Source: Cyanoderma ruficeps
Lineage: Eukaryota > Chordata > Aves > Passeriformes > Timaliidae
DNA: 64,000 nt
Direction: 5' to 3'
NCBI GenBank assembly: GCA_008694505.1
Contig: VZDJ01000346.1
Location: 16,595,719 to 16,659,718 of the forward strand
Positions 38,594 through 50,500 of the stretch are shown in pieces; the first letter of the stretch is position 1, and each line of letters opens with the position of its first letter. The notes beneath the pieces were generated by a model. It saw only the letters and a list, made by a program, of their open reading frames with translations, ran no database searches and had not been told where the DNA came from. Made by a program: the position numbers and the translations under genes.

Positions 38594-38611
38594 CCATAGA
38601 CATGTCTATGG
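38594..38611. repeat. Perfect 18-bp palindrome with p53-type half-site
   Basis: CCATAGACATGTCTATGG equals its own reverse complement. Its core AGACATGTCT fits the p53-family half-site rule RRRCWWGYYY exactly. No second good half-site is seen within 13 bases, so a functional full site is not supported. Confidence 0.75.
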
Positions 38612-39613
38612 CAGCAGGGGCACAGCACTTAAAAGCAGATGCTGACTAGACCTGCTCCAAGCCTGGCTTCACAGGTGAATTTATGTAACATTCACAGCAA
38701 AGGAATCAAAAAATAAATCTATTAGTTTCCTATTTAATGGATGGAGAATGAATGAGGCAATTGACTTTTAGGAAGAGTGTTTAACCAGAGAAATGACTGA
38801 TCTAAGTATTGGGCAAAGAAGCAGTGGTACCAAACACTTTCATAAACTGAGAGCTATGGAGCAAGCTGTCCTCTTCTAAAGAGGTCTTTGCCTGGCTTCT
38901 CCATAAACCCTTCACTCCATGGAAGCCAAATTCTCATCCAAGCAAGTTCAGCCAGGCTGCAGAGATAGATCTCACAGGCTGGCTTCATCTCACAAAACTG
39001 AAAGCAGTTAAATAAATTACTTCATAAATTTAGAACCTGATTACTTTATATTTACTGGAGGAATAATACTGCCCCAAATGTGAACTGCCCTCTAGAAGCC
39101 TATCCGAATCAGTGGATTAAAAGGGGTTTCTTGACTCCCAACTCCAGATGTAAAATTCAAGTCTGGTGGGAAAACTCCAGGCTGTACTATGCCATGGCTG
39201 TGCACTTCCAGCACCAAGAAAACAGTTTTCCATTGTGCCTCATTTGCTCGCCTGTTCCAAGAGAAATTTTCCTAAGTGTTAAGAATAAAATATTTCAGTT
39301 AAGATCATCAAGAACTCAGAATTGGTGTGTGATACCTGAAATAGCAGTACTTTTACACTTCCTTTATACCTCATCCTGACTTGTGACACATATCTTCATG
39401 ATATCCCCTGCCAGACAGCTAAGACTTGGTCCAGAAGCTCCCAATGACTAATTGGTAAGACTATATCTTAAAGAGAATGACTTCTTCTAATTATATTTTG
39501 TGTTTGACATCTTTATATATGTTTTGTGAGATGATAAATACATTTTCACCAGGTTTCCACTGATCCCATATGGTGGCTCAAAAAACCAGAACAAATTAGG
39601 TGTAATGAGACTC
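38612..39613. other. Single-copy DNA, no gene recognised
   Basis: Nothing could be assigned. Confidence 0.55.
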
Positions 39614-39709
39614 ATAAAATAAAATAACTAACAAACTAAATAAACATAATAAACATAATAAACATAGCAAACATAATAACAATAATAATGATGATAATAA
39701 TAATAAAGG
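39614..39709. repeat. AT-rich simple repeat (AAACATAAT)n to (AAT)n
   Basis: Units of the AAACATAAT type pass into AATAATAATGATGATAATAA. No CR1 or other element tail adjoins it, so it looks like an independent microsatellite. Confidence 0.85.
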
Positions 39710-42589
39710 AAACCTGCTATTAAATTTTAGAATTTGCAAGATGATGTTCAGGTGGTGAAGATACTGTGTACCTTTCTCCTCTGGTACTTCTGGTAGATGG
39801 CCAGAAATGCCTCCTTGTCAAAGGAACCAGTGGACTTGTGAAGAGAAACGGTCCCAGGAACATGTCAAATATGAATAAAGAGCAGAACAGAAACACTTTT
39901 CACAAAAACAGATTCAAGCCAAACATCCTTAAAAGTGGGAAAAAACGTGGGAGATGCTGGCTGATGGACATGGTAATCCAGACCTAGAATCAGGTAACAG
40001 CTTCAGATGGTCAGGTGACTAGAAAGTCAAAGGCACCGGGCCAGAAGTCCAATTGTGGTAGTAGGGTGAAAGAGCTACAGGCAGCAAATGGGAAGAAGGT
40101 TCAGATGGGATAGTTGCTGCCTGTCCTCTCTTCCCTTGAAAGGGAAGGAGGGTCAGAATATGGCTTGATGCAACAGAAAAAAAAACCCAAACAACCCTGA
40201 GTACTGTGGATCAGTATTAAAGATTCACAAGGGGATCATCAGGCTCAGGGCAGCACTGAAAGCAGCAACAACTGCTGCCTGAAGACATTCTTCAGGGTTG
40301 GTTCACATTCCACCAAATATGCAGCCACCTCACTGCCAGACTAAGTGTATTTGGAGGGCCAGGAAGAGGGAGAATCTCTAAAAATCATCCTCTGCCTTAG
40401 TGCCCCTTCCACAGTTCAGTCTGGCAGCATGACTGAGTGTCCTCTGGAGACAAAAGGGCAGACACTGGAGACTTCTTAACTGCAGCAGTCCCTAAAAATG
40501 TGACACAATCCCTACAATCATCTTGTGATACATGCAAACAACTAGACAGTGCCGTACATCTTCCGTCAGGGTGATCTGAGTATTTACTCAGTAAGTAGCA
40601 GGAAAGATGCTTTTGTGTGACCCCAGTTAGAATATGGACACAGTAGCTCAGGTTTTGTCTGCGCAGGGGCCATTCTCACTTGAGCTATGCTAGAGAAGAG
40701 CATCTCTGCAGTGAAAATCTGTCTAGCGCTCTAGAGAAAAGCCCAGCTGGTATTATTGTGGGACACATCCACTGCTTAGTTATTGCTGGAGCTATGGCTC
40801 AGGAAGATGATGTGGTTTAATTACAGTTGCTACAGAACCAGCCTTCCTCTGCCCCTCTTTTCATGTGTGAGTGTGTCCTGCTCCTTTGACCTGGCTGCAG
40901 GGCAAGACCAACAACAGTGACTCACCTGCTCTGGAATGGCTAAATTAAGAGATGGATGCTTATATTTTATTTTTGTTTTAATGGTGAGATTACTCAAGAA
41001 AACGGCCAAAATAGATCTGCAGATCAAAGGAAAGGACTCTGCTGCCACTTATTTCAAGGTAGGCTATTTGAACCTAACCCTATCATTGTCATTATGATAG
41101 TAAAATCTGGTATGAGCACTCAGTCTTTCTTCATGTCTTTACATTTCCCCTTCCCTCTGGTTCTCACAGATTTGTCAGTAAAAACAGCTATTGCACCTCT
41201 AACCTGTGGTCATTTCCTAAAGCCTACTGCCTCCACCTAAACCCATCACCCTGCAAGACTCCTCTGTAGGATTCCTGGTTTAGACATTAATGTCTAAAAT
41301 AATGTCTTCAATAGAAGAAACAGATGCACAAGGCAGAAATAAAGACATACAGAGCAGGAAAGAGGGAGGACAGCACTGATTAAGTTTTGCTGTGTTACAG
41401 CTTGTTCTTCCAGAAAGGCTTGCTGTCAGCTGTTCCCTAGCACTGTGCATGTGTCTCTTCTGGCTGGAAAACACTGCGTTGTGTGTCAGATGCAGCACTA
41501 TTTCCCCTGTCTATGGCTCACTAATTGCAGACCCACTTCATGGTCATTCAGCCTCTCTGCTCAACAAGATGCTGCATTTTGCCTTAATAAAAAACCTTCC
41601 TAGGCCAGGCCCTACAATGGGAGACATGATATACTAATTAAGTTATATCAGCTGTATTTTTTCTTACATCCCATATAAAAGAATGGTGCACTTCTCTAGA
41701 AGCTCTAAGGACACAGACCAAAGTGTAACTAACCAGTGGGGGAAAAGCAAGGGCCCCCACCTCTTCTGGCCATATGTCCTTAATAGTCCTTTCACAAGGA
41801 AAGCACTGTTAGGCTGGGAAATAGGAAATAAAGCATATTGATTCAGTGCGGTCATAAATGGGCAGAAAATAAGGAATAGATATATTGGACATTATCAAAA
41901 TAGGAGGAAAAAAGGACATTTTTTTTAATACTTATTTACACCCTGTTCAAAAATCCATAGGGAACCTATGTTGTTCTTCCTTTAAATTCCCCCAGCTGAA
42001 GAGATGTTTATAAGATTTTACTGCCTTGACTATATTTACCCTATTTTATATTACCACAAAGAGGACTTTGAGCTGATAAAATATCCTTCCAAAGAGCACA
42101 TTAGTCTCCTTTTGGAATGATGAGTTGCCATTAAAACTGACAGGTATTTTCTATAATTTCCCATGGGAAAATATCCCCTGACTCCTCTAAAAGCTTTTCA
42201 AACCCCACTGCTGCTGCCATTCACAAGGCACAAGCAAAACACCCCACTCCTGCTGCCCATTTCCAAGCACTCTTCAAAAACAAATGACAAATTCCCCAAC
42301 AAATTGCTACTGAATACAATTTGCCTGCCCTCCTTGATTTTGCTTATAAAGAAGAGTGTTTTGTTCATATTACTGTTCCTGCCAAAACCATATTATCACA
42401 AGTTAAAGGGGGAAATTACTTTGTGGGACCCTTTAATTACAAGAGGGTCACAGTTCATTGCCTTTTTTCTCTGTGACAGACATTGCTATCCCTCCCCTCC
42501 CCTTTCTCCATCTTCCAAAAAACAGTACAGAACAGGTTGGCATGATTGTCTTTTACTGAACCTACATCACCACTGAAATTCACTCCTTT
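39710..42589. other. Single-copy DNA, no gene recognised
   Basis: The plus frame 41392-41637 begins after a usable acceptor (GTGTTACAG, ending 41400) and is followed by AATAAA near 41586. It has no domain and its third positions are not biased, so it is not called. The frame 42163-42576 (137 codons) is rich in Leu, Pro and Lys in a low-complexity way. Confidence 0.5.
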
Positions 42590-42870
42590 TATACACTGTC
42601 AGAATGCAGCATTGCACAACGCAATAAAAAACTGGTTTGTTTATTAAGGGCTTACTTGGCACTGGCTATCACACTGCTCTTTTTAGTACTGTGCAATAAC
42701 TACAAATTACAATTTTCTCGCCACTGTGTTTATTTAGTATTAAAAATAATTGCAAAGGAGCACAATATCACAGTCTCCTTATGTTTTTAACAATTATTTT
42801 CTTGTCCCATTAATTGCATCTAAATTGTTCAAATTCTAATGTATTGTTAAGAGTAAAAATTAATTAAGAG
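42590..42870. other. AT-rich, repeat-free block
   Basis: Dense in ATTA/TAAT, ACAATTATTT and CATTAATTGCATCTAA type motifs (42770-42830), without coding potential or mobile elements. In composition it resembles known conserved non-coding elements. Conservation cannot be tested from this sequence alone. Confidence 0.22.
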
Positions 42871-45800
42871 TATATTTGTCTATGTTGTTAACTTTTCTCT
42901 GAACTAGGAAACCACTTACTCATGCCTGCCATGGGTCTAAGTGAGCTGCTATGTTCATTTTCCCTTAGAAGAGAAATAATGTTGTGTGAGCATGTGTTTT
43001 TTGAATGATTAGTTTCCTTACCTCTGCTTCACTTCTATCTCCACTTCTGTCTAGCTGACTGAAATATCAGTCAGAAGCCTGTAGCAGACATATAGTGCCA
43101 TTTGTAATCAGATATCTTTCTGGGATTTCCTGCCTGGCAGACCACCACAAGATTTTAAGACTTTCTGCAGTAATTTAATTTTTTCCTTGAAAGAAAATTT
43201 TCTCTTTTAAATGTATCCCCTCTTGCTTTTGGGGCTGATACACATCTATGAAGAATCTTGCTTTCCTTGCTTAGAAACTCCTGGATCAGCAGAAGTGTCT
43301 GCAACAGTAGGTGTTAAGGGTTTCTCTGACAGCATGAGGCATTTGGATGGCACACTCCTAAGCTCATTTCAAAAGAAACTATGGGGGGTTTATTTTCACT
43401 GTTATACATCACAAGTTTATCACAATTGGAATAAAAATACTTAGCAAAAAACCACAAAACCCATAAGCATCTCCTTGTCAAGAAACCATTATCTAAATAG
43501 CCTCTGAGATGTATCACAAGCACAAAACTGTATTCTTTCCTCCGGCAATGCTTTTCAAAGCCAAGAGGTAAAAAAGGTATGATAAAATATAGGGTTCAGA
43601 AAAAGATGACCCAAGGTCTATACACTATAATTCAGCATACATGAACTCCAATTCAAAATATGGAAACACTGAGGAAAATTAAGATAAATCACCCTAAAGA
43701 ACGAAGTCACTGTGTAGGAGGTTGTGTCCCTCAAACTGACAAGAGGATGCTTTCATTTAAGCATAAAGCAGTCATAACGCTCAACATCATAATTCTGCTT
43801 AGAGAATTTTATGAGCTCTATCACAGATGCATTGACTTAAAGCATTAGCAGATTTGGCTTATCCTTCCCCTATGCATTTGGGTATATATGGTCCTGCTCA
43901 GAGACGACTGATTTGAAAGTTGAGCTCAGATTTAACATGGCAATTTGCTCTGTTGCTGTAAATCTCTCACCCAAAAGTAACGGCAGGAAGGGTGATGAAA
44001 TGAGGGAAGTCCAAAGCACAGTCAACGCTATAGAAATATCTCCTGAACTCCACTTTGAACTGAAGTTTAGAAATATTTGAACCCCCAGAAGCCTTAGTCT
44101 CCACATAATCTTTCTCAGATATTTCTGTGAACATGTCAGGTTACAGCCAGAGCGCTGTGTTGTCTTGGTCCTCTTGGTAGGAAAGAATTGCCATTACAGG
44201 ACAACAGAAGCTAAGGCTGTTTAAGAAACAACATTATAAAAAGCATTTTAAGAATCTGAGTTATAAAAGCTGTGGTTCTAGTCTAAAGAATTAGTCCATT
44301 AAAGAAACTGTCACTAGACGTTTCCATGTTTATTATGTGCTAGTAACTCTGGGCTGAATGTGTGCAATTTGTGAATACAAAGACATTTTTCTTCTAACTG
44401 CCAATCTTAAAAATTCAAGCTGGGATCTGAGAGGTGGGGTGGGTTTTTCATTCTCATACCTAATTACCAGGAAACATCAATTAATACATACTTGCTTATG
44501 TAGCTCTAGATAATCCATATTATTCTGTTTTTAATCTTGAAACTGGTTAGAAATCAAGAGTCAAAAAATGCAAACCAGACTGCAGAGTTTACACAACAAT
44601 GACCCAAGTGCCCATACTCTGTAACTCAGCCTACATGAGCCCAAATTGAAAACATCTGACTAAAGCCACAAATGTTGCAAAATTAATAACCCAGATAAAT
44701 GGTGAAGATACCACTGTTTAGAGTCAAACTCTCCCTAGACAACTGCATGGGTTGTTAGTATCCTCTGAACTGCTGCCAATATCTTTTCAGGAATGAGTGC
44801 TCAGGGCACAATGTATTATCCCAAAGTCACAAAAAGCCAGATAGGAAGGCTATTACCTCCCTGTATTATCATGTAGCATCTCTGTCATCACTTCCCTGGT
44901 GGCAAGCATACAGTATTCTGAATTTATATTTAACCTATGTTAACTAGGAGAGCAGAAGTTTATCAAAGAGGCTTTGAGCAACAACTTGTGTTCCACTCAC
45001 ACATACTGTAAGCCACCAGCACAGCTTAGACGAACCCAGCTTGGAGCTCCTGCCTCTCCCTGGGATCAAGGCAGGAAACAATTTAAGTCAGTAGCCATTC
45101 TCTAATGAAACGAGATTTTTAGAAAACTATCTTATTACAATTAGTTCATAATAATTAGCAATGAACAACAACAATAAAAATAGCATTCATTCACTTAAAA
45201 TTATTTTTAATGTTATAATGACTGGTACATAATTATCCCAGAGAAGGGCTATTTAAAAGAGGGGAAAAAGATGTTAACTTCAAAAGAAGAGAATTCATTT
45301 GCTGTTTATTTGCTTCAGGGTTCTAATTACTCTGGAAACCAGCAACCCTCCTGATAGGATTACCGACACGAACGCAACTGCAGCTGCAAGGAATGCTGAG
45401 CACATCAGTTTTTTAGCACCATTAAAACAGTCCTCTATAAATACCAGATGCATCTATCTATCTATTTCTCTCCCTTCTCAGCACTTACTAGTGGAGCAGT
45501 CACAGAGCATATCACAAAAATGAAATGTGTAGCTGTGGCAGAACTGGCGCCGTAGAGCAAGTAATTTGTATCAGGCTGTATAAGAATTTAAGCTTTATTA
45601 TTAAGTATATGTCACAGATATACTAGCACCAGTTCATCTTCTTTCCCCTTATATTTCAGATTTATACACTTATTAATAAAATCCAGACGGTCATTTCAAC
45701 ACCCTCATTTAGCAAAATAAGCCAGTCAAATCTGGTCAGAGTTGCCTGGACTCCACGTGGCAATGCAGAGCACCTGGCAACTTTAATTGTTGCTGTCTAG

Positions 45801-46657
45801 AGGAGATTTATGATGCTATCCATCCTGGTCCTAGCTAATAAATCACATCTTCCTCCAGTCTTCAGCATATAGGTTGGATGAAAAAGGCTAGTAGGTCTCA
45901 TTAGGGCTCCTGGAAGTGGTGCAGAGAGGCAAGAAGGGAGCCACTGGGCTTGGCACTGCTTTTGCTTTCGCCCATATGGACTCTCAGAGAATTGGTTTTG
46001 TTGATGGGGTTTTGAGAAACATCAAGAGGAGGATTTTTGCTCAGGAATGGAGGTTGAAGGAACCTTGAGTTGCCATTCTGTTCTGGTTCCAGCACATACA
46101 GCCTTTGCTGGTTTGGTGCCTCTATGCCTCATCCACCACAGAGCAACCTTCAGGTGACACTTCCTACCGTTTGCCCTGGATAGTAGGTAAGCTCTGGAGG
46201 ACATCTACTCCCTTCTACTATCCATATTCTCACCAGGGGTTGACAAGCATAACAGCAACACAAAATAATAGCTAAAAGAGCTGGAAAATACCTTCAAATG
46301 TCAAGTTTTTCTATTCTGACCCTTCCCCTTGCTTTTCTAGCAGTTTGGAATTTCTTAGGTCCAATGTGGACAGCATCAAGGGGAAAAAAGTGGAAATGTA
46401 CTCTAAAATAACACATTTATTAAAACACACAAGAGACAGGGAACTGCCAAACCAGCAGTTTCCTTAAGAGTTCATTCTGTAATGGTCTTTAGGTAGCAAC
46501 ATCAGAAATAAAAATTCTTACATCATACTCTTGATAACTGTATAAGTGTAAGATATGCAAGGGTGACAGGAAGCTACACTTACAATACACTGTGTGTGTC
46601 CTGAAGAGTGGCAAGCCAAATCAGATAAGGCACAAGAAGTATACCAGTGAGGGGAAG
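42871..46657. other. Single-copy DNA, no gene recognised
   Basis: A short (ATCT)n tract lies near 45450-45464. Around 46270-46330, AGCTGGAAAATACC, then TCAAATGTCAAG and CTGACCCTTCCCC, faintly resemble an ancient antisense CR1 3' end. The match is too weak to annotate. Confidence 0.5.
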
Positions 46658-47520
46658 AAAAGGGTATTTCAATGTTTAATATCTTCATAAAAGATCTGGA
46701 TGATGGGATAAATTGTGCCCCAATGACGTTTGCTGATGATACCAAACTGAGTGGGAGGTAAACACTTTGAAAGGAAGAACCACCCTGCAGGAAGACTGGA
46801 TAGGCTGGAATAGTGGGCTAACAAGAACCTTATGAAGTTAAACAAGGACAGGTCTGTCTGGGGAGCACAGCTCTGTGGAAAGGGACCTGGGGGTCCTGGT
46901 GGACCACAAGTTCAATATGAGTGAACAGTGTGCTGCTGTGAGAAAGAAAGCCCATAGAATGCTGGCCTGCATCAACACATGCATCCCCAGTAGAGATGAA
47001 GAAGTCACTATCCTGCCCTACTCAGTGTTTTTCAGGCCACACCTGGAACAATGCTTTCACTTTTGGTCCCTGCTGTACAAAAAAGACATGGACAGGCTGA
47101 AAAGGGTCCAGACAAGGGCCACAAAAAAGGAAAGGCTGAGATAAGTGTTTGCTCAGCCCTGAGATAAGAAGGCTTAGGAGAAACCTTACTGCTGTGACTC
47201 AGTATTTAAAGGATGGCTATAAAGAAGATGGAGACTAGCTTTTGACACGGAGTCACAGGGAAAACAGGAAAGATAATGGATACATGCTACTCCTGGGGAC
47301 ATTCCAACTAGACACAAGAGGAAAATATTTCACAGTGAGAACCATCAGCTGTTGGAATAACCTCCCCAGGGAAAAAGTGAATTCTGCAACATCAGACACA
47401 TTTAAGACTCAGCTGAGAAGGCTGCTGGGTCATTTTGTCTAGACCATGCTTTTGCCAAGAAAGGTTAGACCAGATGATTCTTGAGGTCTCTTCCAACCCA
47501 TTATTCTTGATTCTATGGTT
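46658..47520 (+). mobile_element. CR1 LINE, 5'-truncated, with reverse transcriptase catalytic box
   Basis: This is a sense-strand copy of about 860 bases. It begins just before the Asn-Ile-Phe-Ile-Lys-Asp-Leu motif (46676-46696), includes Phe-Ala-Asp-Asp-Thr-Lys-Leu (46729-46749), and continues through GGGGGTCCTGGTGGACCACA (46889-46908). It then passes the RT C-terminal block and ends GGTCTCTTCCAACCCATTAT and GATTCTATGG. Frame is lost by stops and indels in several places. It is the only copy in the window retaining the Ala-Asp-Asp catalytic signature. Confidence 0.95.
46676..47442 (+). pseudogene. CR1 ORF2 reverse transcriptase remnant
   Basis: The fragment spans from the catalytic Phe-Ala-Asp-Asp box to the C-terminal block (Cys-Trp-Asn-Asn-Leu-Pro-Arg-Glu at about 47353-47376). 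The frame stops soon after the catalytic box (TAA at 46759-46761). It reopens at 46875-47144 (89 codons, starting Glu-Arg-Asp-Leu-Gly-Val-Leu-Val-Asp) and again at 47242-47442. The endonuclease, fingers and most of the palm are missing. It cannot encode a functional enzyme. Confidence 0.88.
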
Positions 47521-50500
47521 TTCCTGTCATTATAGTGCATATCTGTAATTTATAGAAATATATTACTTGTCCAATTCATGTGAAAACATATTTATCTATT
47601 AATAATGGAACTATTCCCCTACTCCTTATGTCAAGTGCATTCCCAATGCAAAACAGAGAATCTGTGCACAAAAGTTTCATGTAGAGTGATGCAAATCTAA
47701 ATGAGCTGGGTCAAGAAAACGAGCTACAATGGCAGAGCACAAATCTTTTCCTCCTGCAGGTAGGCTCCTCCAAGCTGCCTGGCTGGGTAATCTTTCTTCA
47801 TGACATACTGCAGAAGGCAGTACAGACAAATCCAGAGACAAGACAAACAGCAGATGCGGAGACACAAGAAAACAGTAAGCCACAGGTCGGCAAGGCACTA
47901 AGTAGTCAGCACTTGATTGGTTTTGATGCTTCAGTACCTCAAATGCTGGCAAACTTTCAGCCAGCAAGACAGTCATCAGGTGGGGTCTGAGGACAGCATG
48001 GGGTGACTTTGTGGCAGGGAGTTCTTCACAAGGAATAGCATAGGTGATATCATCATTTAGACATGTCTGGGGGATGTGGCATTGTAGCAATGGGGAATGA
48101 CCTCACTAATCCATAAAGCTGCTAGGGAGGGAGAGAGCCAAAGAACGGCTGGAATAAAAGAGAAGCATCTTGTGTTTAACACATACTCAAGAGTCAGGTG
48201 TGAAAAGAATTCCCAATGGCTCTGAGGGGCAGTTTCCCAAAGACTCCAGAAGATCATTTTGCTTACGCTGACAAGCATCACAGAAGCAAGTTCATAAAAA
48301 AGTGCAACACTGGACTCAAACTATTTGTAATTTTCACTTATTTCAGTTACATGGCTAACAGGAGGAAAAGACTGTATCATATCTTTGTTAACGACCTCAT
48401 TAATGACAAGAGAATGGGACTCAGAGCTGCAGATCCTAATTACTGGCTAATGCTTAAAATAGCAAATAGTACCTATTTCTTGAGCAGTCAGTCATACTAA
48501 GCATCAACCTTACTTCTCCCTCACACTTCCGAGATTATGTTCAGCTTTCAAAGGGGAAAAGAGGGAAAAAGAATGCTATATGCAGTCTCATAATAGCGTC
48601 AGTTGTGCAAAAGACTCAGCTTCATGTTTTCCAAAGTTGCTATTTTTGTACTTGCTTGGAAAAAGCACAGTTTAACAAAACTTCACCATCAGCGATCCTC
48701 ACAAAATGCTTGGCATGTATTTGCCAGCTTTTTACTAAGCTAATTCATTTTTTAAAAGCAGCTTAGCAGAGATAACCACTCAGATTTAGATTTGAGTTCT
48801 TGTGTATGACATTTGTCAGTAGAAGTGAAGTACTTTGGAGATAAAAACAATCATATTGTTTCATTAGCCTGAAATATTTCAGATGGGGACAGCAATAAAA
48901 GTAGACAGCTTTTAGATACAAGCACAGCAGAAAAACTGTTTCATAGTGAGAGTTCAGAATGACTGGCAAATAACCTGCTTTCCTAACAGAAGACGTGGGA
49001 GTAAGGTCAGGCCAGCATGCAGACGGCCTTGTTCGGCTGATGAAGGTCTTGCTGTTCTTTGAGCTCTGTGTGTTGTGCATTCTAACACACTGAGTTTCAA
49101 TGCTTTCCAGTGGTTGCTTTATCTCATAAGGAAATGCAAACACCAAATGTTCCATGAACTCCAAAGACAGGCCCAACCTCATGATATATACACATTATTT
49201 TCCTTGAAGGCAACTCACATCGGATGCCGCTCACGTGGAAATGTCTGAGTATTCTTCCTCCTTCAAACTCCTGATGAAACATCACTCCTGATAGGAAACA
49301 ATTATTAATGTCCCTTTTTCCATGTCAAGAATTAAGAAAGGTTGTACAAGTCAGTGTGAGCCCCAAATCAGATTTTAATCAGTACTTGACTGACCTCCTA
49401 ATGCATTAATTCCTTCACAGAAAAGCTTAAAATTACTTGAATTAGAAAACTGGCATTTTAGAAAAAAACTGGCATTTTAGAACCAAAGCACTGTGCTGTA
49501 AAGCAAACAAGAAAACTCCAGACCAAATATGTCTTAATGCCCTTTCATCCAGGAACGTTACTAAGACTTCATTAGAATACAGTCTGGTAAAGCTTTTTAG
49601 CTTGGCCAGCAGAGTATCCTGTGACTGACCATAAAGCCAACTCGTTGGTATTAACATACAGGAGGCAACTTGTAACTTAAGTTCCAAGAGACAACTTAAA
49701 ACTGAAAAAAAGAACTAAACCAAAATAAATTATATACCGAACTTCAACTCCCTTTCATATCAAAATATTATTGGTGTGTATCACTGAGACTTAATTTTTA
49801 AACTTCTGAGGTCCATCAGAAGTTATTTGGGGACCTTAAGCTATAAGGCACAAGCTGACATTTTGAGGTATCATCAGAAAGACTACAATGAAATGTTAAA
49901 GAGTTATTCCCTCTAGGTCAGTTGAAGCAGGAATGGCAATCCTCATCTCTCTAAATCCACTACAAGCCCTAAATTGTAGAACAGCACACTTCAATTATTC
50001 CCCTGCTTTCAATGTGCTAAAAATAAAACAGACATCACAAACCAATTTTAACTAATATTATAAAGCTAAGTGCATGCCAATGTCAGTAAATGAAATGTAA
50101 AATTAATTGTGCTGCAAGAGAGGAAAGCCTTGTGAAAGAATTACTGCAGTGGTAAACAGTAAGCACTTTGCCCTCAAGCTTCACTGAAGTCATTACTTCT
50201 TAGATGTCATGAAGGATAGTTTTACGAAGTCTTCAACACGATGCTAATTTATTTTCAGACAGACACAAAAAACAGCCAGCAACCCCAAGACTCACTGACA
50301 TTAGCTTCTGACGATTTCAAGGATCAGTATTTGGCCTCAGACATGTGGATGGGAGGCTGCACGTAACTAAAATTTTGATGGAAGAAAACACTGTCTCTAG
50401 AAAAATGAATGCATTATTTTCTGCAACAAATACAAATGTCGCGTTGTCAAAATGAGTGATCGTTAACTTGAGGAGCTAAAACGAACATGAAAGTAAACAG

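Noticed and set aside
41392..41637. 81-codon frame after an acceptor-like site, with AATAAA downstream
   Set aside because: AATAAA is frequent in AT-rich DNA, the translation shows no domain, and there is no codon bias.
42163..42576. 137-codon plus frame rich in Leu, Pro and Lys
   Set aside because: The composition reflects C/T- and A-rich DNA. No domain or acceptor was found.
46262..46335. Faint resemblance to an ancient antisense CR1 3' end
   Set aside because: Too short and too diverged to separate from chance without an alignment.
48360..48470. Translation containing His-Ile-Phe-Val-Asn-Asp-Leu followed by Ala-Ala-Asp-Pro at roughly the spacing of a CR1 reverse transcriptase box
   Set aside because: The flanking residues do not match CR1, and no CR1 sequence is recognisable up- or downstream at the nucleotide level. 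Probably coincidence.
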